Assembly (NCBI GenBank): GCA_030615425.1
Contig: JAUWZG010000010.1
Location: 1-20,745 of the forward strand
Source of the DNA: Dehalococcoidia bacterium
GTDB lineage: Bacteria > Chloroflexota > Dehalococcoidia > Dehalococcoidales > BS750m-G39
Length of the DNA: 20,745 nucleotides
Direction of reading: 5' to 3'
This document shows positions 14,553 to 20,624 of the stretch, piece by piece. Below the pieces are notes generated by a model that was not told where the DNA came from, ran no database searches, and worked only from the letters and a program-made list of their open reading frames with translations. Both the position numbers and the translations under genes were made by a program. Position 1 is the first letter of the stretch; each line of letters opens with the position of its first letter.

Positions 14553-14630
14553 TCACATAGGCTTCCCTCCTTTCTATTGGTACCTTATAATATCTTCAGC
14601 CAGCGTTTCTTTTTCACATAGTCACCTCCT
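14553..14630 (-). promoter_or_regulatory. Two Shine-Dalgarno-AUG-UGA mini-sites in the livK leader
   Basis: In the minus-strand leader of livK two sites look like start signals but encode nothing. AGGAGG (14630-14625) lies 5 bases before ATG-TGA (14619-14614), and AGGAGG (14571-14566) lies 7 bases before ATG-TGA (14558-14553). Both continue with AAAA, as does the real livK start (ATGAAAAAG after AGGAGG). They may be degenerate copies of the livK initiation region, acting as start-stop ORFs or ribosome standby sites. Confidence 0.5.
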
Positions 14631-15682
14631 TACCCGGGCTCATACTTGAAGGGCCAATGCCGCATGCGTTTGTTGAACACCTGCCACAGGTGAGCCAATC
14701 CCCTCGGCTGAAAGACCAAGAAAACTATAACCACCACGGCGAAAACTATTAACCCCAGCCCAGCTCCCATCTGAATCGCTATCTCGGGTCGGAAGAAACC
14801 TCCTATATACGGGCTGAGCATCAACACCATCTCATTTAAAGCCCTGACGAGGATGACGCCAAAGATAGGACCAATGGTGGTCCCCATCCCCCCAATGATG
14901 ATGATACCCAACATCCAGATAGAACCCATCAAGGGGTAAATGTCTGGCCTAACACACCCGTCATAGACCACCCTCATCCAGCCAGCCACCCCGGCAAAGA
15001 GACAGCCGATGAAGAAGGCACGCAGTTTATAGCCAAACGGGTTGATCCCCATAATGGTGGCGGCCGGTTCATTATCCCGCACCGCGACAAAGGCCCTCCC
15101 CATCCTTGACCGGGCTATGTTTCTGGCCACAATGGTCATAACCACGCACATGGGCATGAACAGGTAATATTGGTTTTCCGGAATCCTAAAGCTAAAGCCA
15201 CCTATGGCAGGGCGGGGTACGGTTATCCCGCTGATGCCGCCAACAATACCCGGCATGGCGAACAGAAAGAGGGCGGGCAGAATGAACTGGGCAGCCAGGG
15301 TGGACATCGCCAGATAAAACCCTCCAACCCTAAAAGCGGGCAACCCAAACGCCAACCCTGCCCCCCCAGCAGCGAGGGCGGCAACGGGCAGAGCCACCCA
15401 GTGGTTCCATCCCAGCCGCACAATCACCATAGCCGCGCTATAGGCACCCACCCCTTTGAAGGCAGCGTGACCAACCGAGATCTGGCCACAATAGCCGGTC
15501 AATATATTGAGGCCGTGGGCAGCAACTATGAGGATAAACATCATGTTCATGACGTCCACTATCTCGGAGGGGAAAACCCGACCGGCCACAGCCAGAAAAG
15601 CAAGCAGCACGCCCACGGCTACCCACTGAGAGCGGGTGCGCAGCATGGCCACACTCTGTCGGTAGTTAACATCCATAATCAA
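14630..15682 (-). CDS. livM: Branched-chain amino-acid type ABC permease LivM
   Basis: A polytopic membrane protein of about 350 residues with the LivM signature GYCGQISVGHAAFKGVGAYS (63-82) near the end of the second or third helix. It also has the cytoplasmic coupling segment RSRMGRAFVAVRDNEPAA, which contacts the ATPase, and the late GGMGTTIGPIFG motif. The N-terminal start is uncertain: TTG at 15682 gives MIM, whereas the ATG at 15676 is the more usual codon; both have only a weak GCGGGA behind them. The stop overlaps the AGGAGG of the first mini start-stop site of the livK leader. The gene follows livH by 19 bases. It would form the membrane channel with LivH. Confidence 0.94.
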   Translation of the reverse strand: MIMDVNYRQSVAMLRTRSQWVAVGVLLAFLAVAGRVFPSEIVDVMNMMFILIVAAHGLNILTGYCGQISVGHAAFKGVGAYSAAMVIVRLGWNHWVALPVAALAAGGAGLAFGLPAFRVGGFYLAMSTLAAQFILPALFLFAMPGIVGGISGITVPRPAIGGFSFRIPENQYYLFMPMCVVMTIVARNIARSRMGRAFVAVRDNEPAATIMGINPFGYKLRAFFIGCLFAGVAGWMRVVYDGCVRPDIYPLMGSIWMLGIIIIGGMGTTIGPIFGVILVRALNEMVLMLSPYIGGFFRPEIAIQMGAGLGLIVFAVVVIVFLVFQPRGLAHLWQVFNKRMRHWPFKYEPG

Positions 15683-15701
15683 TCCCGCATGCTCACATAA
15701 C

Positions 15702-16544
15702 CTATACCCTCACTACCTCCGCCTGGCCGAAGAGGCCGTGGGGTTTGACTATAATCACCATGAGCAAGATGATGAAGGGGAACATACTCCCTATAAATGC
15801 CCCCAGATAGGCGGTGGCAATCACTTCCAGCACACCCACCAAAAGCCCGCCAATGAGGGCGCCAAGGATGGAATCCAAACCACCTACCAGGACAGCCGGG
15901 ATAGCTTTAAACCCCCACTCTGAAAGGTAACGGAAGGCACCAACGTGAACCCCGAAGAAGAAGGCCATGATAAAGGCAATCACCGCCGCCATTATCCAGC
16001 ACAGGCTGAAGATCCTGGTCACCTTTATCCCCAGACTCTGGCTCACCTGGTGACTGTCGGCAGTAGCCCTCATCGCCTTCCCCATCAAGCTCCGGCGGTA
16101 GAAAAACGCCAAGGCAACAAAGATACCGGCGGCAACAAGAATAGTCCATACCACCCCAGAGCTTACCTGTATCGCCATAAAGGGGAATGATTGCTCCGGA
16201 TACCACTGAGGGTAGGGGACAATCTTGGTCCCCCAGAATATGGTAGCCACGCCATCCAGGAGATAAGCGACCGCCAGGGTCATCAGTAGTGCCGAAATAA
16301 GGGGCTGCCCGATGAGGGGACGCATTATCCCCCGCTCCAGAACCCAACCGATACCAAAAGCACAAGCTATAGCCAACGGTATGGCAATCCCGATGTGGAA
16401 TCTATTTATGAACATTAAGCTCAGGAGTACCCCCATCATCAGGAGGTGACCCTGAGCAAAGTTGAATACCTTGGTAGCCTTAAAGATGATAACTATTCCT
16501 ACAGCTATCAGGCCGTATATCATACCTTGAAATATACCTGACAC
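15702..16544 (-). CDS. livH: Branched-chain amino-acid type ABC permease LivH
   Basis: A hydrophobic permease of about 280 residues. Family marks are GIFQGMIYGLIAVGIVIIFK at the start, KVFNFAQGHLLMMG, the coupling loop RRSLMGKAMRATADSHQVSQ and the closing GGLDSILGALIGGLLVGVLE. The coordinates use the first canonical start (GTG, 16544), but it has no ribosome site. The frame stays open upstream for 8 more codons (IEAVTQYF, the usual LivH beginning), to an ATA codon at 16568 with AGGAGG exactly 5 bases before it. Translation therefore probably begins there on AUA, giving 288 residues. It is the first gene of the liv operon, with a promoter candidate just upstream. Confidence 0.94.
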   Translation of the reverse strand: MSGIFQGMIYGLIAVGIVIIFKATKVFNFAQGHLLMMGVLLSLMFINRFHIGIAIPLAIACAFGIGWVLERGIMRPLIGQPLISALLMTLAVAYLLDGVATIFWGTKIVPYPQWYPEQSFPFMAIQVSSGVVWTILVAAGIFVALAFFYRRSLMGKAMRATADSHQVSQSLGIKVTRIFSLCWIMAAVIAFIMAFFFGVHVGAFRYLSEWGFKAIPAVLVGGLDSILGALIGGLLVGVLEVIATAYLGAFIGSMFPFIILLMVIIVKPHGLFGQAEVVRV

Positions 16545-16588
16545 AAAGTACTGAGTTACAGCCTCTATTGTAGCCTCCTAATAACTTT

Positions 16589-16618
16589 TTTATACACTTT
16601 TAACGCCGGTTCGCTCAA
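16589..16618 (-). promoter_or_regulatory. Candidate sigma-70 promoter of the liv operon
   Basis: On the minus strand TTGAGC (16618-16613) and TATAAA (16594-16589) are separated by 18 bases, and the AGGAGG of livH follows about 10 bases later. The 87-base acnX-livH gap has no obvious terminator, so the liv genes may be read both from this promoter and by read-through. Confidence 0.55.
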
Positions 16619-16655
16619 TCTCAGCTTAGCCAAAACCGCAAAGTGTTTTTGATTA

Positions 16656-17081
16656 TCACAAGACTTCTACTATGCCGGTGTCCCCGTTAACCCTTACTTT
16701 ATCGCCTGTTTTTATAACCTCAATTGGATTCAGGTCGGTGTGGTCAACCGCGGGTATTTTGACGTTATAGAATATCGCTCCGCTGGCAACACCCATCATA
16801 GTCATTGGTTCCATTTCCAGCATAACTAGCGCAACGGGGTTAACTTTGTTTCTTACTCCTTCCATGAATATAGCCGGGTTTGTTGTCGACCCTCTACTGT
16901 AAGAGTAAATGAAAATCTTGTCCTTTAGCTTCATTCCGGTGCAATCATGTCTTGGGTCGATAATTTCTCCGGTCACTGGATTGAATGCCCCGGCCCAGTT
17001 AAACATCATTTTACTGACAATGGCTTCACCCTCAACTGTGCCTCCGCCAAGAGCTCTACCTTTTAATGTCGTCTTAGCCAT
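16656..17081 (-). CDS. Aconitase X swivel (small) subunit, DUF126 type
   Basis: A 141-residue protein matching the separate swivel domain of aconitase X. It opens with LKGRALGGGTVEGEAIVSK, has DPRHDCTGMKLKDKIFIYS and the active-site loop YSRGSTT (61-67), where Ser65 corresponds to the catalytic serine of the family. It ends with a beta-barrel tail KTGDKVRVNGDTGIVEV. The small subunit closes over the iron-sulfur active site of the large one to make a hydro-lyase. It starts 15 bases after the large-subunit gene and is certainly cotranscribed. Bacterial members include cis-3-hydroxy-L-proline dehydratase; archaeal members dehydrate (R)-mevalonate 5-phosphate. The sequence alone does not let me choose between them. 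Confidence 0.9.
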   Translation of the reverse strand: MAKTTLKGRALGGGTVEGEAIVSKMMFNWAGAFNPVTGEIIDPRHDCTGMKLKDKIFIYSYSRGSTTNPAIFMEGVRNKVNPVALVMLEMEPMTMMGVASGAIFYNVKIPAVDHTDLNPIEVIKTGDKVRVNGDTGIVEVL

Positions 17082-17096
17082 TTTTACTCTCCCCCT

Positions 17097-18347
17097 TCAA
17101 GCTTCCCCTTTGCACGCAGCTTCGATACACGCATCCACGTCCCCGTATATAACATCGACCTTTCCGGGACGCATTTGAGTCAGTAAACTGGGGATATACC
17201 AAGCTTGCTTGCCAGCATTTGCCATCACCGTGAAATGTTCCGGAAATCCGCATAGCTCCACGGGCGACCAGGCACAACACCCGGTATTCAATTTCATTCC
17301 TGAATCCTCTATAATCTGAGCCACTCCCATTTCAGTTGCCATATCTTTACAGACTTTATTGGTGAGTACGTAGGTTTCAACTTTTACCTTTCTACCTTTT
17401 ATCCTATTAGCTAGATCTACGAGTCCTTCCATGGTGAGATGAGGACACCCAATGACAACAAGGTCCATCTTTCCACCTGGGACGGAGCTCATTCTTCCCG
17501 TTCTCTCCTTTAACTCTTTGGGGCCAAATTGAATTCGCTGAGGAATTTTCTTGCCACCAAAGGCTTCTTCGACGGTTCTAAATTCAGCGGTTATGCCTGG
17601 CATGTGATAAAGGGCTAGAGAGCCGGTTGCGGCTCCTGAAGCACCAAAATACCTGAGGTCTAGGGATCTCACATCCTCAGGTATTCCGGTTATCACTGGG
17701 ATCTTATTTTCTACAACTTCTCCCACCCAGGAACCGAAAACATTGTAGTCACCAGGGGTTAAATCTGTCGTGACTTCAATCAGAATGTTTCCCAGCCTAT
17801 TTTCGTCCAAATGAAGTCCGTAGTAAGGCGTCTTCCCGGTGATTGCAGACGCCAAATCCTCATAGGCGCCAACCCTATTGGTCCTAGCTCCAATCAAGCT
17901 GTTCACATAAGGAGCGGTTGAGGACTCGGTCCAAGCTATGTGCTGCCCGAACCTTGGCACGACTCCTCCACCTTCATATGGCACGCATGACCATGTGGGA
18001 ATAGCTCCCAACGCTTCGAGCGCTGCCTTCATTCTAAATTGGTCCTCCATGAAGTCTTCCGGGAAACGAAATTCCTTCCATCTTTCAAAATCCATGCTTG
18101 ATGTGTCGATCGAGGTGGGGACCGCACATTTAGCACCCAATTTAACAAATCTTTCCGCAGTTTCCAGTCCAGCTTTTAGTGCTGTTTTGTAAAATGAGAG
18201 AACCAAATGACAGCTGGCGATGGGTATAAGCCTTTCTGCATTATAGGCCTCGGCTGCTTTCATCAGAAGTTGCATAGACAAGCATTTTGCTTCCCCATGC
18301 TTGCCTGCCAACATTTCCTCTTCTTCTTTGGTAAGTTGAACTGCCAT
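17097..18347 (-). CDS. Aconitase X catalytic (large) subunit, DUF521 type
   Basis: At 416 residues this is a full-length aconitase X large subunit. Visible family marks are LTKEEEEMLAGKHGEA at the N-terminus, PTSIDTSSMDFERW, WSCVPYEGGG with Cys121, TESSTAPYVNSLIGARTNR, GIPEDV, FGASGAATGSLALYH, VIGCPHLTMEG with Cys301 and LNTGCCAWSP with Cys357/358. Cys121, Cys301 and Cys357 sit where the iron-sulfur cluster ligands lie in the family. It would dehydrate a small hydroxy acid or hydroxyproline together with the adjacent swivel subunit. The ATG is preceded by AAAGGAGGAAG. The leader of more than 400 bases contains a TTACG-5-CGTAA dyad that could bind a regulator. Neighbouring liv transport genes fit catabolism of an imported amino-acid-like compound. 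Confidence 0.93.
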   Translation of the reverse strand: MAVQLTKEEEEMLAGKHGEAKCLSMQLLMKAAEAYNAERLIPIASCHLVLSFYKTALKAGLETAERFVKLGAKCAVPTSIDTSSMDFERWKEFRFPEDFMEDQFRMKAALEALGAIPTWSCVPYEGGGVVPRFGQHIAWTESSTAPYVNSLIGARTNRVGAYEDLASAITGKTPYYGLHLDENRLGNILIEVTTDLTPGDYNVFGSWVGEVVENKIPVITGIPEDVRSLDLRYFGASGAATGSLALYHMPGITAEFRTVEEAFGGKKIPQRIQFGPKELKERTGRMSSVPGGKMDLVVIGCPHLTMEGLVDLANRIKGRKVKVETYVLTNKVCKDMATEMGVAQIIEDSGMKLNTGCCAWSPVELCGFPEHFTVMANAGKQAWYIPSLLTQMRPGKVDVIYGDVDACIEAACKGEA

Positions 18348-18429
18348 TCTTCCTCCTTTGCAAATTGAAGCATTATTTTGTGAAGCGAATTTTTAATTCA
18401 TCTTCCCCTGTTGTCATCACCCCCCTTTC

Positions 18430-18444
18430 TTACGGTTTTCGTAA
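18430..18444. promoter_or_regulatory. Inverted repeat TTACG-N5-CGTAA upstream of acnX
   Basis: A perfect 5-bp dyad with a 5-base spacer lies 83 bases before the acnX start. About 20 bases further out a weaker TTGYTA-type dyad is seen (GTTGCTAACTTATCGTAAC). The placement suits an operator for the acnX transcript, but no promoter boxes could be assigned with confidence. Confidence 0.35.
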
Positions 18445-18582
18445 AACACGAAGGGTTGCTAACTTATCGTAACAAGCGAAGCCAATGCCAAATGCACCCC
18501 AGTAACAACTGCCACTTTACCACTTAGATCAAATGGTTCTTTGATAGATATTCTTGCTCCTCTGCCATTTTCCGCTTACTTA

Positions 18583-18789
18583 TTAACACAACATTCTAGG
18601 GTTCGAAAAGCTAGAAGTGCTGCTTTTACCTCCAGCGCTGGGGGGCATGTGACACCCCCCAGCACCGGGGCCCTTAAAGAGAGGAGAGAAAGATGAAGAA
18701 GGGCTCGGAGATACACCCATACTTTGGGTTCTCGAGCCCTTCGTTTGACTTTTCTTCAGAATTACTTTACAGTAAGAACAGTTAGCCAT
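18583..18789 (-). CDS. Doubtful small ORF with N-terminal CxxC
   Basis: A 68-residue frame starts MANCSYCKVILKKSQ. Its Cys-x2-Cys and a loosely placed GAGGG upstream of the ATG are the only support. From about residue 25 it becomes a Ser/Pro/Gly-rich run that is simply the translation of two strong inverted repeats (18698-18742 and 18632-18663). It is therefore more likely non-coding sequence, or a microprotein whose true end has been lost. No family is recognised. Confidence 0.2.
   Translation of the reverse strand: MANCSYCKVILKKSQTKGSRTQSMGVSPSPSSSFSPLFKGPGAGGCHMPPSAGGKSSTSSFSNPRMLC
18632..18663. repeat. Strong GC hairpin with nested palindrome
   Basis: GCTGGGGGG (18637-18645) and CCCCCCAGC (18655-18663) pair perfectly around CATGTGACA, whose TGT/ACA can extend the stem. 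The left arm also lies within the perfect palindrome CCAGCGCTGG (18632-18641). There is no T-tract on either side. It is extragenic and of REP-like character. Confidence 0.7.
18698..18742. repeat. 10-bp inverted repeat with inner stem
   Basis: GAAGGGCTCG (18698-18707) pairs with CGAGCCCTTC (18733-18742), and an inner ACCC/GGGT (18715-18718, 18726-18729) makes a two-tier hairpin. On plus it is followed by the T-rich GTTTGACTTTTC, on minus by TTCATCTTTC. It could act as a weak terminator in either direction. Confidence 0.6.
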
Positions 18790-18809
18790 TACCTGCCCTC
18801 ATTCTCCAG

Positions 18810-18833
18810 AAAGACCTGTTAGCCCAGGTCTTT
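18810..18833 (+). terminator. Hairpin with T-tract, possible bidirectional terminator
   Basis: AAAGACCTG (18810-18818) and CAGGTCTTT (18825-18833) form a 9-bp stem with a 6-base loop, followed on plus by TTCTATTTTG. Read on minus it lies directly past the stop of the ribbon-helix-helix gene, which is the only gene it could obviously serve; on that side the tract is just TTTC. The plus-strand form is better but has no known upstream gene. Confidence 0.5.
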
Positions 18834-18835
18834 TT

Positions 18836-19024
18836 CTATTTTGTTTCTTCTCTTTCTTTCCTTGCTTCCCTTGCCAACTTTTCCTCTATGGCATTCTCAA
18901 TCCACCGGCCAAGTGATTTGCCGTCTTCAATAGCCACATGATGGGCCTTTCGCAAGATACTTGGCTTTATCTTTATACTCCTTGATTCTCTAGCTTCCTC
19001 ATTCATAAGAGTTAAATTAAACAC
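18836..19024 (-). CDS. Small ribbon-helix-helix protein (antitoxin-like)
   Basis: A 62-residue protein whose core RSIKIKPSILRKAHHVAIED, then GKSLGRWIENAIEEKLARE, has the beta-helix-turn-helix spacing of ribbon-helix-helix repressors and antitoxins of CopG/Arc type. The strand RSIKIK would enter the DNA major groove as a dimer. The C-terminus is highly charged (KLAREARKEREETK). The GTG at 19024 and the ATG at 19006 are both possible starts; neither has a clear ribosome site. No toxin gene adjoins it: downstream there is only a hairpin. Upstream, 224 bases away and divergent, is the NarL-type regulator. It may be an orphan antitoxin or autoregulator. Confidence 0.65.
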   Translation of the reverse strand: MFNLTLMNEEARESRSIKIKPSILRKAHHVAIEDGKSLGRWIENAIEEKLAREARKEREETK

Positions 19025-19165
19025 AGAAGCCCACGCCTAGTTGCAACCAACATTTCTACCTCAATTAGAGGCTACCACAAGTAGTTATCATCGGTAATAC
19101 CTCATAATTATTATTTTTGCTCGACAATGTGTTAGTTTCGTCTAACCATTTTGACTTACTACTTC

Positions 19166-19194
19166 TTGACATCTTCGTTAGATAGTAATAAAAT
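19166..19194 (+). promoter_or_regulatory. Consensus-like sigma-70 promoter of the NarL-type regulator
   Basis: TTGACA (19166-19171) and TAAAAT (19189-19194) are separated by exactly 17 bases and lie 55 bases before the regulator's GTG. It is the best promoter match in the window. Another TTGAC motif lies just upstream (about 19151). Confidence 0.8.
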
Positions 19195-19248
19195 TTAGGT
19201 AGTAACTGGTTTTATCATTCCTAAAGGTCACCCGGTCGGGGGCACACA

Positions 19249-19905
19249 GTGACGAAAGTAAAGCTACTCTTGGCGGAGAAGAGTGAAATTTTTCGTGACG
19301 GGCTAGTAAAGCTCCTGGAGCGCGAGCCTGACATTGAGGTAGTGTGTACGTGCCGCACGGGATTGGAAGCTGTTGAATGCGCCAATGAGCACCAGCCGGA
19401 TGTCATTCTCATAGATCCTGAGCTGTGTGAATGTAGCGGTATTGAGGTGATACAGCGTATTCATGAAAGGCTGCCGAAGACGGCTATCATCGTGCTCACC
19501 TGCTCTAAGGCAAACCACGACCTCATTTCCGCTATTAAGGCAGGAGCTACAGCATATATATCCAAGGATATTATTAGCACTGAAAACCTCATTAAAACCA
19601 TTACTCTCGTCGCTGAGGGTCAGGTCATTGTATCCCCTCCGATGGCATCAAGACTGCTTGCTGAATTCAACCTCTTAGCGGAGCGCAAGGATGTGGCGAA
19701 GGTAGGAGACGTCAGCCTCCTGAGCAAGCGAGAGCAGGCAGTGCTATCCTTGGTTGCACAAGGCCTTACCAACGGAGAGATCGCTACCAGCTTGTTCATC
19801 TCTGAGCACACGGTGAAGGTACACATGCGGAACATTATGGGAAAATTTCACGCACACACTCGGCAGCAGGCAGTAGTCTCAGCAAGAGAAAAAGCGGCTA
19901 TCTAG
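19249..19905 (+). CDS. NarL/FixJ-family response regulator with atypical acidic pocket
   Basis: The 218 residues comprise a receiver (about 4-122) and a LuxR-type helix-turn-helix (about 155-212, LSKREQAVLSLVAQGLTNGE then SEHTVKVHMRNIMGKF). The phospho-acceptor Asp56 (DVILID), the switch residue Thr84 (IVLT) and Lys106 (ISKD) are present. The usual pair of N-terminal acidic residues that bind magnesium is Glu10-Lys11 (LLLAEKSEIFRDG), so metal binding and phosphorylation may be altered or lost. The GTG start has GGGGG upstream and a near-consensus promoter. No histidine kinase is near. It probably regulates transcription, perhaps in a phosphorylation-independent way; targets are unknown. Confidence 0.94.
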   Translation: MTKVKLLLAEKSEIFRDGLVKLLEREPDIEVVCTCRTGLEAVECANEHQPDVILIDPELCECSGIEVIQRIHERLPKTAIIVLTCSKANHDLISAIKAGATAYISKDIISTENLIKTITLVAEGQVIVSPPMASRLLAEFNLLAERKDVAKVGDVSLLSKREQAVLSLVAQGLTNGEIATSLFISEHTVKVHMRNIMGKFHAHTRQQAVVSAREKAAI

Positions 19906-19999
19906 GGCATATCGCTGACCGAATAATTACATTGGAGCACTACTTGGAGTTATGAACCTAGGTCACTGCAGAATCGAAGGGGTTGTCAGTTTGGGATTA

Positions 20000-20046
20000 A
20001 GACCCTGCTCCTCATGAGACACTTACCAGCTTATGAAGCAGGGTCT
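20000..20046. repeat. 17-bp hairpin downstream of the NarL-type regulator
   Basis: AGACCCTGCT (20000-20009) pairs with AGCAGGGTCT (20037-20046). After a 2-base bulge the stem continues TCATGAG/CTTATGA with one G-U pair, closing on an 11-base loop. It starts about 95 bases past the stop codon. There is no T-tract, so it is not a simple intrinsic terminator; it may protect the 3' end or belong to an RNA. Confidence 0.65.
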
Positions 20047-20300
20047 CCCTTCGCACAAGATTAGTAAGAAACGGGTTTTCTTAATAGAAGACCTTATTCG
20101 ATGGATAAAGGAACGCTGAGAAATCTGCCCTAAAGTAGAAAACCAGTGACCCGCTGCAAAAACCACCCAGATTTTGCTTCTGGTGCGCCTATTACATCAC
20201 ATTTCAACTTTGAACCTGTTAGACCGCTCAGGCATATCGCATCTTGTACAAATTCGAGGGCCATATGATTACCACCTAGTTGGAGTCAAATAATATATTC

Positions 20301-20312
20301 CTAGTGCACTAG
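20301..20312. repeat. Perfect 12-bp palindrome CTAGTGCACTAG
   Basis: A fully symmetric 12-mer lies 59 bases before the small Cys-rich ORF. It could be an operator for that ORF, but one occurrence in AT-rich DNA is weak evidence. Confidence 0.3.
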
Positions 20313-20370
20313 AACCTCGATTCCTGAAGCATGCCCCGCCTTATGTTATGTAGATTATAGAGGGTGTAGC

Positions 20371-20556
20371 ATGTATCTTGTCAAACAAATACTTTTGACT
20401 CGTAATAGTGAAGGGCAATATAGATGGTGTAAGTACAGCCGACGCTGTCCCAATTACGACAATTCCGTAAAGGTGTTCCAGCTCACCAGTACCGCCAGTT
20501 TGAGAATTTACAACAAACCAAAATGTGAACCTTGCACATTTCATCATTTTGTGTAA
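20371..20556 (+). CDS. Small Cys-rich hypothetical protein
   Basis: A 61-residue frame, MYLVKQILLTRNSEGQYRW and onward, contains two cysteine pairs: Cys20 and Cys26 in WCKYSRRCPNYD and Cys53 and Cys56 in KPKCEPC, followed by a His-rich end (TFHHF). The spacing C-x5-C...C-x2-C would suit a small zinc- or other metal-binding knuckle. The ATG has GAGGGTG about 4 bases upstream, a fair ribosome site. No family is recognised. The reverse-strand frame over the same bases (20341-20571) has no ribosome site or motif. Real coding status is uncertain. Confidence 0.4.
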   Translation: MYLVKQILLTRNSEGQYRWCKYSRRCPNYDNSVKVFQLTSTASLRIYNKPKCEPCTFHHFV

Positions 20557-20566
20557 TAGGGGTTTG

Positions 20567-20624
20567 GGCAATATAGCTCGTCCGACCCATAAGTAGAAGG
20601 TCGCTGGTTTGAAATGAACTGCGC
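20567..20624 (+). pseudogene. Decayed tRNA-fMet-like sequence
   Basis: From 20574, TAGCTCGTC-CGACC-CATAA-GTA-GAAGGTCG-CTGGTT can be laid without gaps over the middle of a standard bacterial initiator tRNA (TAGCTCGTCGGGCTCATAACCCGAAGGTCGTCGGTT). The CAT anticodon and the flanking variable-loop GAAGGTCG are kept. The anticodon stem no longer pairs (CGACC against GTAGA), the T stem is broken and no acceptor stem can be formed. It is thus a remnant, for instance a former attachment-site copy, and not a working tRNA. Confidence 0.45.

Larger units (their letters stand above)
19906..20370. other. Gene-free region downstream of the NarL-type regulator
   Basis: No credible gene is seen over about 460 bases. 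Contents are a long imperfect hairpin (20000-20046), a short TAAGAAA/TTTCTTA stem (20065-20083) and a 12-base palindrome (20301-20312). The sequence has the irregular composition of decayed DNA rather than of coding DNA. Confidence 0.6.

Noticed and set aside
15170..15700. Plus-strand frame of 176 codons within livM
   Set aside because: It is a shadow of the LivM membrane frame, rich in His/Gly/Gln, with no start signal.
20341..20571. Minus-strand frame of 76 codons near the right end
   Set aside because: No ribosome site or motif. The overlapping plus frame has paired cysteines and a better start signal, though it too is uncertain.
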